A stretch of DNA of 64,000 nt from Methylobacillus arboreus (GTDB taxonomy: Bacteria; Pseudomonadota; Gammaproteobacteria; Burkholderiales; Methylophilaceae), in NCBI RefSeq assembly GCF_020532725.1, contig NZ_JAJAVC010000006.1, positions 682,001 to 746,000 on the forward strand, written 5' to 3'. Below the pieces are notes generated by a model. It saw only the letters and a list, made by a program, of their open reading frames with translations, did not search any database and was not told the DNA's origin. The number at the start of each line of letters is the position of its first letter. The first letter of the stretch is position 1. Below are positions 7,795-15,786 of the stretch, piece by piece. The position numbers and the translations under genes are program-made.

Positions 7795-8466
7795 CTGGGT
7801 GCTGCCTACATCGAACTTATGGCGAACATTGGAAAGGTGGAAGTTGATGGTTGACTCTGAGCAGCTAAGTATTCGTGAGATTTCCCAGCACGTCTTGCCA
7901 GCGGCGCACCAGTTGATCACTTCTTTCTCGCGTGGAGTAAGCGGGACATTGGTGCCGCTCCCCGTGGTCTGGTAAAAGGATTTGGCAGATTCAAACACGT
8001 AGTCTTTGAATACCGAGAGCATGGGAATGATGTTTGCAATTTCTTCGCGTGCCTCTTTGTCCGCTAGCTGGTCCGAAGCAAAGTTCATCATGCCGAACTC
8101 GCCATTGGCCCCGTAAATTGGGAATATCAGGCCAGTACGCAAGCCGTAACTGCTGGCCTGCTGATACATCGCTTGCTGCCTCGGGCTGGAATACAGGCTT
8201 TGTTCCCATAGCAGAGGGATATGGGTGGAATAGCAATGATGGATGGCGGGATCGATATTGAAATAGCGCTGCTCGTCATAGATGACACGCCACTGATGCG
8301 CATAATTGCTAACGACAAAGGCCTTGTCCATGGAGGCGTGCTTGCTAGGCAACGCAGTAAACAGGCATTGCTCGAAACCGTGATTGGCAGCCAGGCTGAA
8401 AACCGCTTGGGACCAGCATTCAAAGGTCCTGATATCAAGCAATCGTGCGTACTGGTCTACGTGCAT
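7750..8466 (-). CDS. LuxR-family acyl-homoserine-lactone-responsive regulator
   Basis: The product has 238 residues. The N-terminal autoinducer-binding domain (about 10-160) keeps the residues that contact the lactone in TraR/LuxR: the Trp and Tyr of WRVIYDEQRY, the Asp-Pro of NIDP, the Trp of PLLWEQ and a Gly in the YGLRTGLIFP strand. The C-terminal HTH (about 172-236) reads LTPREKEVINWCAAGKTCWE, then SESTINFHLSNVRHKF, a standard LuxR helix-turn-helix. It should bind an acyl-homoserine lactone and activate at lux boxes; the box at 5456-5475 is the obvious target. RBS GGAG precedes the ATG. No luxI is in the window, so within what can be seen it is an orphan. It converges with the amidohydrolase gene. 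Confidence 0.88.
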   Translation of the reverse strand: MHVDQYARLLDIRTFECWSQAVFSLAANHGFEQCLFTALPSKHASMDKAFVVSNYAHQWRVIYDEQRYFNIDPAIHHCYSTHIPLLWEQSLYSSPRQQAMYQQASSYGLRTGLIFPIYGANGEFGMMNFASDQLADKEAREEIANIIPMLSVFKDYVFESAKSFYQTTGSGTNVPLTPREKEVINWCAAGKTCWEISRILSCSESTINFHLSNVRHKFDVGSTQLAVIKALQHGLIRV

Positions 8467-8482
8467 ACCCCATCTCCATAAG

Positions 8483-8503
8483 ACAGTAAATTGCTGTTAC
8501 TGT
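8483..8503. promoter_or_regulatory. Inverted repeat upstream of luxR
   Basis: ACAGTAA and TTACTGT form a perfect 7-bp inverted repeat with a 7-base spacer, 17 bp upstream of the luxR start. It could be an operator for luxR control. It does not match the lux box at 5456 well, so another regulator is possible. Confidence 0.4.
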
Positions 8504-8982
8504 TTTTTGAGGAAGGATAAACAACCATGCGACAGGGTCAATGGATCGGGGCCAATAATGTGTCCGGATATCGGACAACCGTCGAGCTTACTTGTAAATT
8601 TCCGTCTTTTTCTTAATCTGTCTGACCCCATAAGGATGCACGGCTTGCCCTCACATAAGCAGGCATGTTTAAAACGGGCAATTGGGAATAGCGAATTTTC
8701 TTCTCGGCAAGAATAGTCTCGGGGAGAAATCGAGAAATTTACGGTTAATAAGCGATTTTAACCGTTTTTACTGACATGAAGATGGGAAAATTAAGCGGCA
8801 ACGACACTGAAAGCGGCACAAAAAGTACGGCATCGCGAGCAAGGTTCTGTGCCGCTCTAGAGAAAGAAAAAACGGATCATGGCTGACTTATCCGATCAGA
8901 ACCCGGATGCACAGAAGGTCAACCACCAAGCTGGATGTAGTCCGTACGCCCGCTCAACAAAAGGCGTGAGCGGAGGGCATGA
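8504..8982. other. Intergenic region with several inverted repeats
   Basis: I see no convincing gene here. It holds TGTCCG/CGGACA (8571-8587), AGCGGCACA/TGTGCCGCT (8812-8820 and 8848-8856, 27-base loop) and CCGCTCA/TGAGCGG (about 8951-8974). The last lies just past the stop of the NikL-like gene and may be its terminator, though it lacks a T-run. Confidence 0.4.
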
Positions 8983-9318
8983 TCAAATCCCCTTGACATC
9001 CTTCCAGTCGATCTCGATCACTTGTCCCGGGCCATCGTCGATGAGGATATAGAATTCGCTATCCGGACGTGCAAAACGTATACGGGATTTCTCGTCGAGT
9101 TTGCCTGAGACCAAGGTTTTTTCATCGTAGCTGATGACTTCGACCAATGCGTCCGGCAAGGGGTGGCCGTCCGATTCGCCGCCTTCGCAGATGACATGCT
9201 TGCTTTCCGTCCAGCATTTGCCAATCGGAATATGCACGCCATGCGCCATTACAGCGGTGCTGGCAAGAAGAACCATCATGGTTGCAGCACGGAGCATCCA
9301 TTGAATTGGGAACTTCAT
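8983..9318 (-). CDS. Small periplasmic NikK/NikL-like protein
   Basis: The product has 111 residues from the ATG at 9318, which follows AGGAGG; an 18-codon upstream extension is not needed. Residues 1-24 form a signal peptide ending VMAHG. The mature protein is one small beta-sandwich with the pattern GHPLPDALVEVISYDEKTL, then SGKLDEKSRIRFARP, which resembles carboxypeptidase-regulatory-like and NikK/NikL-type periplasmic domains that accompany metal uptake systems. It is the last gene of the PepSY operon, one base after the DUF3325 stop. A metal-related periplasmic role is inferred from family resemblance and operon context. Confidence 0.7.
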   Translation of the reverse strand: MKFPIQWMLRAATMMVLLASTAVMAHGVHIPIGKCWTESKHVICEGGESDGHPLPDALVEVISYDEKTLVSGKLDEKSRIRFARPDSEFYILIDDGPGQVIEIDWKDVKGI

Positions 9319-9319
9319 G

Positions 9320-10126
9320 TTATTGCCTCCTTTCCTTGATGAATTTTGCCAAGGCGGGTGACAGGCGCTCAATATCGAACGCCTGGTGGTATACCTCTCC
9401 CGCCTTGCTTTCCACCGTCAGCCATATCTGGTCTTCCAACGTGGCGGCAGGCGGTATGTAGATGGCCACTTCGCGCGTCCAGCGCGTGCCGCTGAATGCC
9501 AGGCCTGCCGCGCGCAACGAGCGCGGCTTGCGGATCTTGAGATAGGCGGCGCGGATTTCCCGGTCGCATTCCTCGCAAAAGCGCAGGTGGAATTCCTTGA
9601 TCGGCGTACCGCCAGCGACAAACTCGGGCGGGCCCTGGTCTTCTTCCACAATGACAAACTTCCAGGGACCGATCTGGCCATGCACAGCATCATCGCGCAA
9701 CACGGCGTGCTCGGACATTTTCCAGGCATTGCCAACATACCATGCCGGCAATGCGACCAAGCCCAGGATCAGCAAGCTGCGCACAGGCCAAGGCAGCACA
9801 GAATCGGGCACTTGCGGCAGCGGTTTCTCCTTGCGTGCAGCCAATTTGGGTTGCAAAGGCCACCATGGCATCGTGAATGCCAACGCCATCCCGGCTACAC
9901 TCAGCCAGCCCACCAGCACCACCGGGCCGATATTCCAATGCCAACCGCCCACTCCCACCGCCAGGGCAAGCGCGAGCAAAACCCAGCCCAGCCAGTAAAC
10001 CAGCCTGCGCTTTTTTTCAGGCAGGTCGCGGCCCGTCAATTGCCTGCCGTGCTTTTCCATGCTGACCGCCAACGCAGCAAAACCGCCCAGGGTCAACAGC
10101 AGCACCGCGAAGTGGTATGCGCTCAT
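9320..10126 (-). CDS. DUF3325 membrane protein with extra periplasmic domain
   Basis: The product has 268 residues. Three hydrophobic spans in the first ~110 residues (starting FAVLLLTLGGFAALAVSM) match the short DUF3325 family found with PepSY proteins and siderophore receptors. A fourth span (about residues 133-152, SLLILGLVALPAWYVG) leads into a soluble C-terminal domain of about 110 residues. That domain contains an FCEECDREIR segment with a CxxC pair, which could bind metal or cycle as a disulfide. Most DUF3325 proteins are about 110 residues, so the added domain is unusual. Its start overlaps the DUF3649 stop by 4 nt. Confidence 0.75.
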   Translation of the reverse strand: MSAYHFAVLLLTLGGFAALAVSMEKHGRQLTGRDLPEKKRRLVYWLGWVLLALALAVGVGGWHWNIGPVVLVGWLSVAGMALAFTMPWWPLQPKLAARKEKPLPQVPDSVLPWPVRSLLILGLVALPAWYVGNAWKMSEHAVLRDDAVHGQIGPWKFVIVEEDQGPPEFVAGGTPIKEFHLRFCEECDREIRAAYLKIRKPRSLRAAGLAFSGTRWTREVAIYIPPAATLEDQIWLTVESKAGEVYHQAFDIERLSPALAKFIKERRQ

Positions 10127-10413
10127 GCCGCGCCTCCCGGCATCAACAGCCAGCAGAGCAGTGAAAGCACGGCCAATGGCAACAGCAGTCCTACCCAGGC
10201 TCTGGTAGCGCTGCGTGCCTGGAATACCCAGATGACGACCCCGGCATAAACGGCAAAGCTCAGCATGGTGGAAGCCAGCACAGCCTCAGCCTTGGGGATT
10301 GGCAGCAGCAAGGCCAGCAATATCGACGCCGAGGAAGTGAGGGCGTAACCCGCCACCACGGCTGCCAATATCCGGGAAGCCACCATCAGGCGGTAACGCG
10401 TCACTGAACTCAT
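10123..10413 (-). CDS. DUF3649 small membrane protein
   Basis: The product has 96 residues from the ATG at 10413, which overlaps the PepSY stop as ATGA; eight upstream codons inside the PepSY gene are not needed. Three hydrophobic spans cover most of the protein (ILAAVVAGYALTSSASILLA, then VLASTMLSFAVYAGVVIWVF, then VGLLLPLAVLSLLCWLLMPG). DUF3649 proteins occur almost always beside PepSY and DUF3325 proteins in iron-siderophore loci. A role as accessory subunit of an inner-membrane iron-release or reductase complex is plausible but unproven. Confidence 0.78.
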   Translation of the reverse strand: MSSVTRYRLMVASRILAAVVAGYALTSSASILLALLLPIPKAEAVLASTMLSFAVYAGVVIWVFQARSATRAWVGLLLPLAVLSLLCWLLMPGGAA

Positions 10414-12008
10414 GCCGCAGCCTCCTGTTTCAACCATCGCTGCTTGAGCTTATATGCCATATAGGCAAAGGCGGCGGCGAAGCCCCACATGGTCAGGTCG
10501 AAGCCTGCGAGCACCCAGTCGCCATAAGGCAGGGTCACGCCGAGGTGCTTGTCCGTGGTCAAGAAATTCAGCAACGGGATCAGGCCGAAGGCCGCAGCCG
10601 CGATGTACAGGCTTTCCAGCCATGCGCGCTTGAGCGGCCGTAAAGCCGCGTAGATGAACATCCAGCCCCATACTGCAAACAGGCAATGTATTTCCCAATC
10701 CGCGCGGTCGGCCATTTCGACGGGCAGCAGGCGGTTGGCCCAGAAATAGGCCGCCACTGCGACCGGCAGGCCGACTATCGTTCCCACGTTGAGCACCTCC
10801 ACCAGGCGGTGGCCGAAGCCGGGCTTACCGCCATGCTTGGCAAGATGGTTATTGCGCCGCTTTACCGTCCACAGCACCAGACCGGTGCCTATCATCGCGC
10901 AACCCAGCACGCCTGAGAGGAAATACAGCCAGCGCAGCCACCAGCCGGCAAAATGGCCTTCATGCAATGCCAGCAGCACGTTGCGCGTGTGGAGCGAGGC
11001 GTTGTTCTTGTCCTCGACCGGCATAGGTTCGCCGGTCTCGGCATTGAATTTCAATTTGGGCGGGAAACCGCGATTCAGCAGCCGCGACGAATCACCAATG
11101 ATTTCCACGTAAGCGCCTTCTTCCGCGGGATGGCGCAGCATTACCGTCGCGACCGGCAAATCTCCCCAAGCCGCCTGGGCAGTGGCCACCATTTGCGGCA
11201 CTGATGCCTTTGCCCGGGTTACGGGCTCGAATGCCTTGTCCACCGGGTCGCGCTGGAACAGTTCGTCATACAACTGCCGCAGCTGTTTTTCCGAAGAACC
11301 GTACAAGGCGTCCTTCACCGTCGGCATATACTGGAACGTGAAGAACACCAGGCCGCTGTAGGTAATCATGAGGAAGAACGGTAATGCCATCACACTGACG
11401 AGATTGTGCGCATCCAGCCAGCTGCGCTGGCCCTTGCCCGGGCGGAAGGTAAAGAAATCCTTGAAAATCTTCTTGTGGGTAATGATGCCGCTGATGATCG
11501 CCAGCAGCATGAACATGGTGCACACGCCTACAATGCGGTACGCCACGTCATAGTTGATGTAATGCAGCGCATAGTGCATTTCATACAGTTCCCAGCCCGC
11601 GCCGGTGGCACGCGCCTCAACAGGCTGGTCCGGCGCGCCCGTTACAGGGTCGAATCCCTCGTTGCCGCGCCGCCCGCGCTCCTGTCCCGGCCGCGGCATA
11701 TCCTCCCACGCAATTGCGGCCTCGCGGTCCGTGCGCTGCGCAACCGCGCGGTGCGGCAGCGTCACGCTCCACATCCTGGCATTGGGAGCTACCTGCTCCA
11801 GCCGGTCGAAGGCGAATCCCAGCACCTGCGCAGGCTCGACTTCGACTAGCTGTTTTGGTAGCGGCAGCTCAGGCTGCATCCAGCGCGTGATTTCATAATT
11901 CATGTAACCGGCGCTACCCGTCACGAATACAAAAAACAACACCCAGCCAACCAACAGGCCTACCCAGGTGTGGAGCCAGGCCATGCTTTGGCGAAAACCT
12001 TCCTTCAC
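10410..12008 (-). CDS. PepSY-associated transmembrane protein (iron/siderophore utilisation)
   Basis: The product has 532 residues. The GTG at 12008 is used because AAGGA lies six bases upstream; the next in-frame ATG is codon 9. The first helix (WLHTWVGLLVGWVLFFVFVT) carries the His typical of the family. A large periplasmic PepSY region follows, then further helices (ISGIITHKKIF, GLVFFTFQYM) and three to four C-terminal helices. Relatives such as PiuB and FoxB are linked to ferric-siderophore use, possibly reducing iron in the periplasm with membrane electrons. It heads a four-gene operon with overlaps of 4, 4 and a 1-nt gap. A conserved 39-bp element (12127-12165) and a leader hairpin (12035-12061) lie upstream. 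Confidence 0.85.
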   Translation of the reverse strand: MKEGFRQSMAWLHTWVGLLVGWVLFFVFVTGSAGYMNYEITRWMQPELPLPKQLVEVEPAQVLGFAFDRLEQVAPNARMWSVTLPHRAVAQRTDREAAIAWEDMPRPGQERGRRGNEGFDPVTGAPDQPVEARATGAGWELYEMHYALHYINYDVAYRIVGVCTMFMLLAIISGIITHKKIFKDFFTFRPGKGQRSWLDAHNLVSVMALPFFLMITYSGLVFFTFQYMPTVKDALYGSSEKQLRQLYDELFQRDPVDKAFEPVTRAKASVPQMVATAQAAWGDLPVATVMLRHPAEEGAYVEIIGDSSRLLNRGFPPKLKFNAETGEPMPVEDKNNASLHTRNVLLALHEGHFAGWWLRWLYFLSGVLGCAMIGTGLVLWTVKRRNNHLAKHGGKPGFGHRLVEVLNVGTIVGLPVAVAAYFWANRLLPVEMADRADWEIHCLFAVWGWMFIYAALRPLKRAWLESLYIAAAAFGLIPLLNFLTTDKHLGVTLPYGDWVLAGFDLTMWGFAAAFAYMAYKLKQRWLKQEAAA

Positions 12009-12034
12009 GGCAAATCCTTGTTTGATTCGATCAA

Positions 12035-12061
12035 AAGGCGGATAGGGCCGCTATCCGCCTT
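12035..12061 (-). other. Leader hairpin before PepSY operon
   Basis: AAGGCGGATAG and CTATCCGCCTT form a perfect 11-bp stem with a 5-base loop. On the minus strand it is followed by TTTTGAT, a weak T-run, and sits 26 bp before the GTG start. It could be an attenuator or an RNA-stability element. Confidence 0.5.
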
Positions 12062-12126
12062 GAAAAATGAATATGATCAAGCGCACTGGCACTTTTACCC
12101 ATGCGCAAAATTCAAAATATTACCCT

Positions 12127-12165
12127 CTTACTAGTAATGACACTTGAGAATGAAAAAAGGACACC
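12127..12165. repeat. 39-bp conserved upstream element, copy A
   Basis: This is identical to 40848-40886 except for one base (12144 T versus 40865 G). It begins CTTACTAGTAATGACAC, with the 10-bp palindrome TTACTAGTAA, and ends TGAGAATGAAAAAAGGACACC less its first base. It lies 119-157 bp upstream of the PepSY start. Confidence 0.8.
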
Positions 12166-12216
12166 TAAAAATGAAAAATTCTTTGAAACTCCTATCAACA
12201 GTCGCTTTATAAAAGA

Positions 12217-12245
12217 AAACAGGCCACATTACATATGGCCTGTTT
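12217..12245 (-). terminator. Rho-independent terminator after receptor 1
   Basis: AAACAGGCCA pairs with TGGCCTGTTT across a 9-base loop. On the minus strand the stem is followed by TCTTTTAT, giving a T-rich tail for the fecI1-fecR1-receptor operon that ends at 12265. Confidence 0.75.
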
Positions 12246-12264
12246 GGCTAGTCAAGCTTTAAGG

Positions 12265-14724
12265 TCAGAACCTATACCGTGCCGTCAGTAGTACGCTGCG
12301 TGGGGTGCCAAAGACGTTACCCCCTGTGTCCCAGCCCAGTGTCTGGTAATAACGCTTGTCGAACAAATTGTTAACGTTCAATCTGAATTCCGTCCGGTCA
12401 TTCAGATTGTAACCGGCATTCAGGCCGAGGATGGCATAAGCGGATTGCTCGATGCGTGAATCATCATTGGCCTTAACACTGTTTTGCGCGTAAAGGCTTC
12501 CACCAATGCGCCAGCGGGAGAATTCGCCCGGCAGCCGGTAGTTGGTCGTCAACTTGAACTGGTGCCTCGGCAGATTGCTGTTGTACAGGCGACCAATGTT
12601 GGCAGGATCATCATCCTTGGTATATTTCGCCGCCACGTAGGTATAGCCCGTCATGACCTGCCAGTTCGGCGTCAATCCGCCGCCGACTTCCAACTCCACG
12701 CCTTTGCTCTCAATCTCGCCAGAGGCACGCTGGCAGTAGCCACCAGTGCTGCCAGGGCAGGGATTGGGGCCGCTCAGGTCGTTGACGGCGCGGTTCTGTT
12801 GCCTAACGATAAAGGTCGCCAAACTGGCATGCAGCCTGCCGCCAAAGTACTCGCCCTTGATGCCGGCCTCATAGTTGGTGCCGGTAATGGGTTCAAGCAG
12901 GTTGCCGTTTCTATCGATATTACCCTGCGGCTCGAAAATTTCAGTCCAGCTCGCATAGACCGAGTGACTATCGTCCAGGTCGTAGATGGCGCCAGCATAG
13001 GGTGTGATTTCCCGGGTGACTTTATAGTCACGACGAGTAAGATGGTTTTCGTTCTCGAACCAGTTCGACCGTGCTCCCAGAATAATTTTCAAAGTATCCG
13101 TGATATTCAAGCGCGTAGCGGCATAGACGCCTTTCTGGCTGGTCGTGGTATCGATATTCCATCGCGACATGTCGATGGCTGGCTCGGTGACACTAGAGGA
13201 ATCCCAGTTGTAGGGATTGACGACCGGCCCGGCAGTCGACCAGCTATAAGCAGCCCAGCCGCCCCAGTTCCTGTTGTCATATTGGCGGTAGCTGGCTCCG
13301 AACATCAGCTCATGTGAACGGCCAAGCAGCGAAAACGGGCCATTAAGCGACACATCGTAACTGTCTTGTTTGTTATCAAGCCGGTAGCGCTGGCTGTTCT
13401 GGTAGAGGACCCCGCTATTGCGGCTCAACCCGGAAAACAACATATCCTGTTCCGGCCGTTTCCAGACGGCCGCGGCCTTGACCTGCCAGTCATTGTCAAA
13501 CTTGTGGGTCAAGTCGGCAAATACCGTGACGTCAGTCTGTTTCCAGTAGTCAAAATCATTGGAAAGATTCGTGGAACGCTTCAGGCCGGAGATAAAACTG
13601 CCGTCCGTGTTGGTGGGTATGCCCGGAATCAAGCCGTCGTTATCCACCCTGCGGTAATGAATCCCCAGTGTAGCCGTTGTGACAGGTCCCAAGTCCGCTT
13701 CAAGAATACCGTAGAACTGGTGGTTGCGGCCATGGGCAGCGTCATAGAAGTAATCCGTATCCTGCGCCGTGATCACGGTACGGCCGCGTAGCGTACCGGC
13801 GGCGTTGAGCGGCCCGCCAGCATCCAGTACCGCGCGATAATTGTCCCAGCTTCCCGCGCTCAGCGTCACATTGACTCGTGTTTCCGCCGTCGGCCGCTTG
13901 CGTACCAGATTAATCGCTGCCGAGGGCGTACCGGCTCCGGTGGTCAGGCCCGTGGCACCGCGTACGACTTCCACCCGGTCATAGATGTCCAGGGAGTCAT
14001 TGTCAGCATTGAATGTGCCATTGGCACCGGTACTGGTAGGTAAACCATCGAGCAAGATATTGGATATCTGGAAGCCACGCGAGCTGAAACTGCCGGAATC
14101 ACCAGTGTAATAACCCTTCTGCATGGTCAGGCCAGTGATGTTCTGAACCGCATCATCGAGTGTGACCAGCCCCTGGTCCTCGATCTGCTGACGCGTGAGC
14201 ACGCTGACCGACTGCGGCGTTTCGCGCGGCGAAAGCGCCATCCTGGTTGCCGTGCTCATGCTACTGGTCGTGTATGAGCCGGTACCTTCCGTCACAGCCG
14301 TGGTTTCCGCCACGGCCTTGACGGATATTTCCGGCAATACATCCGGATTTGATGAAATACTGCCTAACGGCACTTTCTTCAACGTGTAGCCGCCGTCCGC
14401 CGCCGGTGTCACCTGCAGCCCGGAATCCCGCAGCAACACGTCAAAGCCTTGCTTGACGGTGTAACTGCCTTTAAGCCCGGTACTGGTTTTCCCTGAAGTG
14501 AGGGCAGGATCAAACGACAACACCACGCCTGCCGCTTGCGCGTAGCTATTGAGCACGCCGGTAAGGGAACCGGCGGCAATATCATAGGACTTTACACTTT
14601 CAGCCTGCATAGCAGGTTCAGCCTGGCTGGATGCTGCATAAGCAAGCAAGGAAATAGATGAAAAAGCCAGCGCCAGCCGCATGGCGGTAGCCAATGGCTT
14701 TTTCCTAGAGTTAACGTGTTGCAT
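12265..14724 (-). CDS. TonB-dependent siderophore receptor 1 (with STN signalling domain)
   Basis: The product has 819 residues. After a signal peptide (to about residue 36) comes an STN domain (about 46-112, YDIAAGSLTGVLNSYAQAAG), which contacts the FecR anti-sigma factor. A TonB-box-like PEISVKA follows near 131. The plug contains RETPQSVSVLTRQQIEDQG and SRGFQISNILLDGLP; the rest is a beta-barrel ending in ARYRF, with the terminal Phe used for outer-membrane assembly. It should import a ferric siderophore with TonB energy and signal its presence. The FhuA/FpvA-type plug suggests a hydroxamate or mixed ligand, but the substrate is not determinable. It forms a set with fecR1 and fecI1, 82 bp downstream of fecR1. 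Confidence 0.92.
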   Translation of the reverse strand: MQHVNSRKKPLATAMRLALAFSSISLLAYAASSQAEPAMQAESVKSYDIAAGSLTGVLNSYAQAAGVVLSFDPALTSGKTSTGLKGSYTVKQGFDVLLRDSGLQVTPAADGGYTLKKVPLGSISSNPDVLPEISVKAVAETTAVTEGTGSYTTSSMSTATRMALSPRETPQSVSVLTRQQIEDQGLVTLDDAVQNITGLTMQKGYYTGDSGSFSSRGFQISNILLDGLPTSTGANGTFNADNDSLDIYDRVEVVRGATGLTTGAGTPSAAINLVRKRPTAETRVNVTLSAGSWDNYRAVLDAGGPLNAAGTLRGRTVITAQDTDYFYDAAHGRNHQFYGILEADLGPVTTATLGIHYRRVDNDGLIPGIPTNTDGSFISGLKRSTNLSNDFDYWKQTDVTVFADLTHKFDNDWQVKAAAVWKRPEQDMLFSGLSRNSGVLYQNSQRYRLDNKQDSYDVSLNGPFSLLGRSHELMFGASYRQYDNRNWGGWAAYSWSTAGPVVNPYNWDSSSVTEPAIDMSRWNIDTTTSQKGVYAATRLNITDTLKIILGARSNWFENENHLTRRDYKVTREITPYAGAIYDLDDSHSVYASWTEIFEPQGNIDRNGNLLEPITGTNYEAGIKGEYFGGRLHASLATFIVRQQNRAVNDLSGPNPCPGSTGGYCQRASGEIESKGVELEVGGGLTPNWQVMTGYTYVAAKYTKDDDPANIGRLYNSNLPRHQFKLTTNYRLPGEFSRWRIGGSLYAQNSVKANDDSRIEQSAYAILGLNAGYNLNDRTEFRLNVNNLFDKRYYQTLGWDTGGNVFGTPRSVLLTARYRF

Positions 14725-14806
14725 TTAAGCTGGTACTCCCTGTTGTATTGTCTTCATCAACGATGACGCACCAAAAGCAGGGAAGGACAGCGAATGCGAA
14801 ATATTT

Positions 14807-15781
14807 TTATTTGAGGGGCTTGATGACCGTCAGCCAGGGCGTGTACTGCGTGATCCTGACCGGCGTGGTATCGGCAAGCACCTTGAGGGTGTGCGCCGTA
14901 TCATCCAGCGCGAACACACCCGAAACGCGGACGCTTTCAATCGCCTGGTCGTTAAAATGCAGATGACCGCGATGGTAGCGCTGCACATCGCGCAGCACAT
15001 CGGCAAGCGGCATGTCGTCCGCCACCAGCCGGAACCTGGTCCATGCCGTGACAGCCTCTATGTCCACTGTTTCTATCGGCCCGACCATCTGGTTTTGCAG
15101 CAATACGGAATCCCCGGGCTGCATCGTCACGCAAGGCTTTGATGCATTGGCGGCGCAGGCTTCCACGCTTGATTCGATCACGGTCACCTGGGTGGCTTTC
15201 TTCTGGCGCCGGACCAGGTATTGCGTGCCCAAGGCCCGCGCGGTGCCTTCTCCGGTTTCGACGATGAACGGCCTGTTCTTGTCCTTGGCAACCTCGACCA
15301 GGATTTTGCCTTGCAGCAACCGCAGGTGGCGCTGCCCGGTGCTGAAGTCGATATCAACGGCACTATGGCTATCGAGCGTGACCCGGCTGTTATCCGCGAG
15401 CTCGATGATACGCTGCTCGCCGATCGACGTGCTGTAATCCGCCATCATGAACCGCCCTGGGGGCGTTTGCGATACCAGCCCGCCAGCAGCGAGGATTGTC
15501 AGCAGCAAGGCAAGCTTGGCGGCAGGCCTGCCGCGTTTGCGTGCGACCGGCTTGAGCGCCGCATCGAGCGCGGCGCGGGCAGGAGCTTGTTGCGCGCCCT
15601 CGAACCGCGACCAGAGCTTCTGCATGCGGGCATACGCTTCGGCATGCCTTGCATCCGCCTGGCGCCATTGTTCAAACTCGGACTGCTCCGCCGCGCTTGC
15701 TTCGCCGGATTGAATATGCGCATGCCACCTGGCGGCCTGCTCAATGATGCTGCGCGAAGGGTTTGAAGAAGCGTCTTGCAT
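14807..15781 (-). CDS. fecR: FecR-family anti-sigma regulator 1
   Basis: The product has 324 residues. The cytoplasmic N-terminal domain (about 1-80, IIEQAARWHAHIQSGEASAA ... FEQWRQADARHAEAY) binds the ECF sigma factor. One membrane span (about 90-110, AAKLALLLTILAAGGLV) leads to the periplasmic FecR domain, with GEQRIIELADNSRVTLDSHS, then IDFSTGQRHLRLLQGKILVE. The C-terminal region resembles an STN partner. On binding of a loaded receptor, FecR releases or activates FecI. Its membrane span is preceded by ARKRGRPA and lacks a twin-arginine motif, unlike several paralogues in this window. It begins 5 nt after fecI1. Confidence 0.9.
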   Translation of the reverse strand: MQDASSNPSRSIIEQAARWHAHIQSGEASAAEQSEFEQWRQADARHAEAYARMQKLWSRFEGAQQAPARAALDAALKPVARKRGRPAAKLALLLTILAAGGLVSQTPPGRFMMADYSTSIGEQRIIELADNSRVTLDSHSAVDIDFSTGQRHLRLLQGKILVEVAKDKNRPFIVETGEGTARALGTQYLVRRQKKATQVTVIESSVEACAANASKPCVTMQPGDSVLLQNQMVGPIETVDIEAVTAWTRFRLVADDMPLADVLRDVQRYHRGHLHFNDQAIESVRVSGVFALDDTAHTLKVLADTTPVRITQYTPWLTVIKPLK

Positions 15782-15786
15782 CAGGC

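Noticed and set aside
8571-8587. TGTCCG/CGGACA dyad as a lux box
   Set aside because: Too short and unlike the box at 5456; no promoter elements at the right distance.
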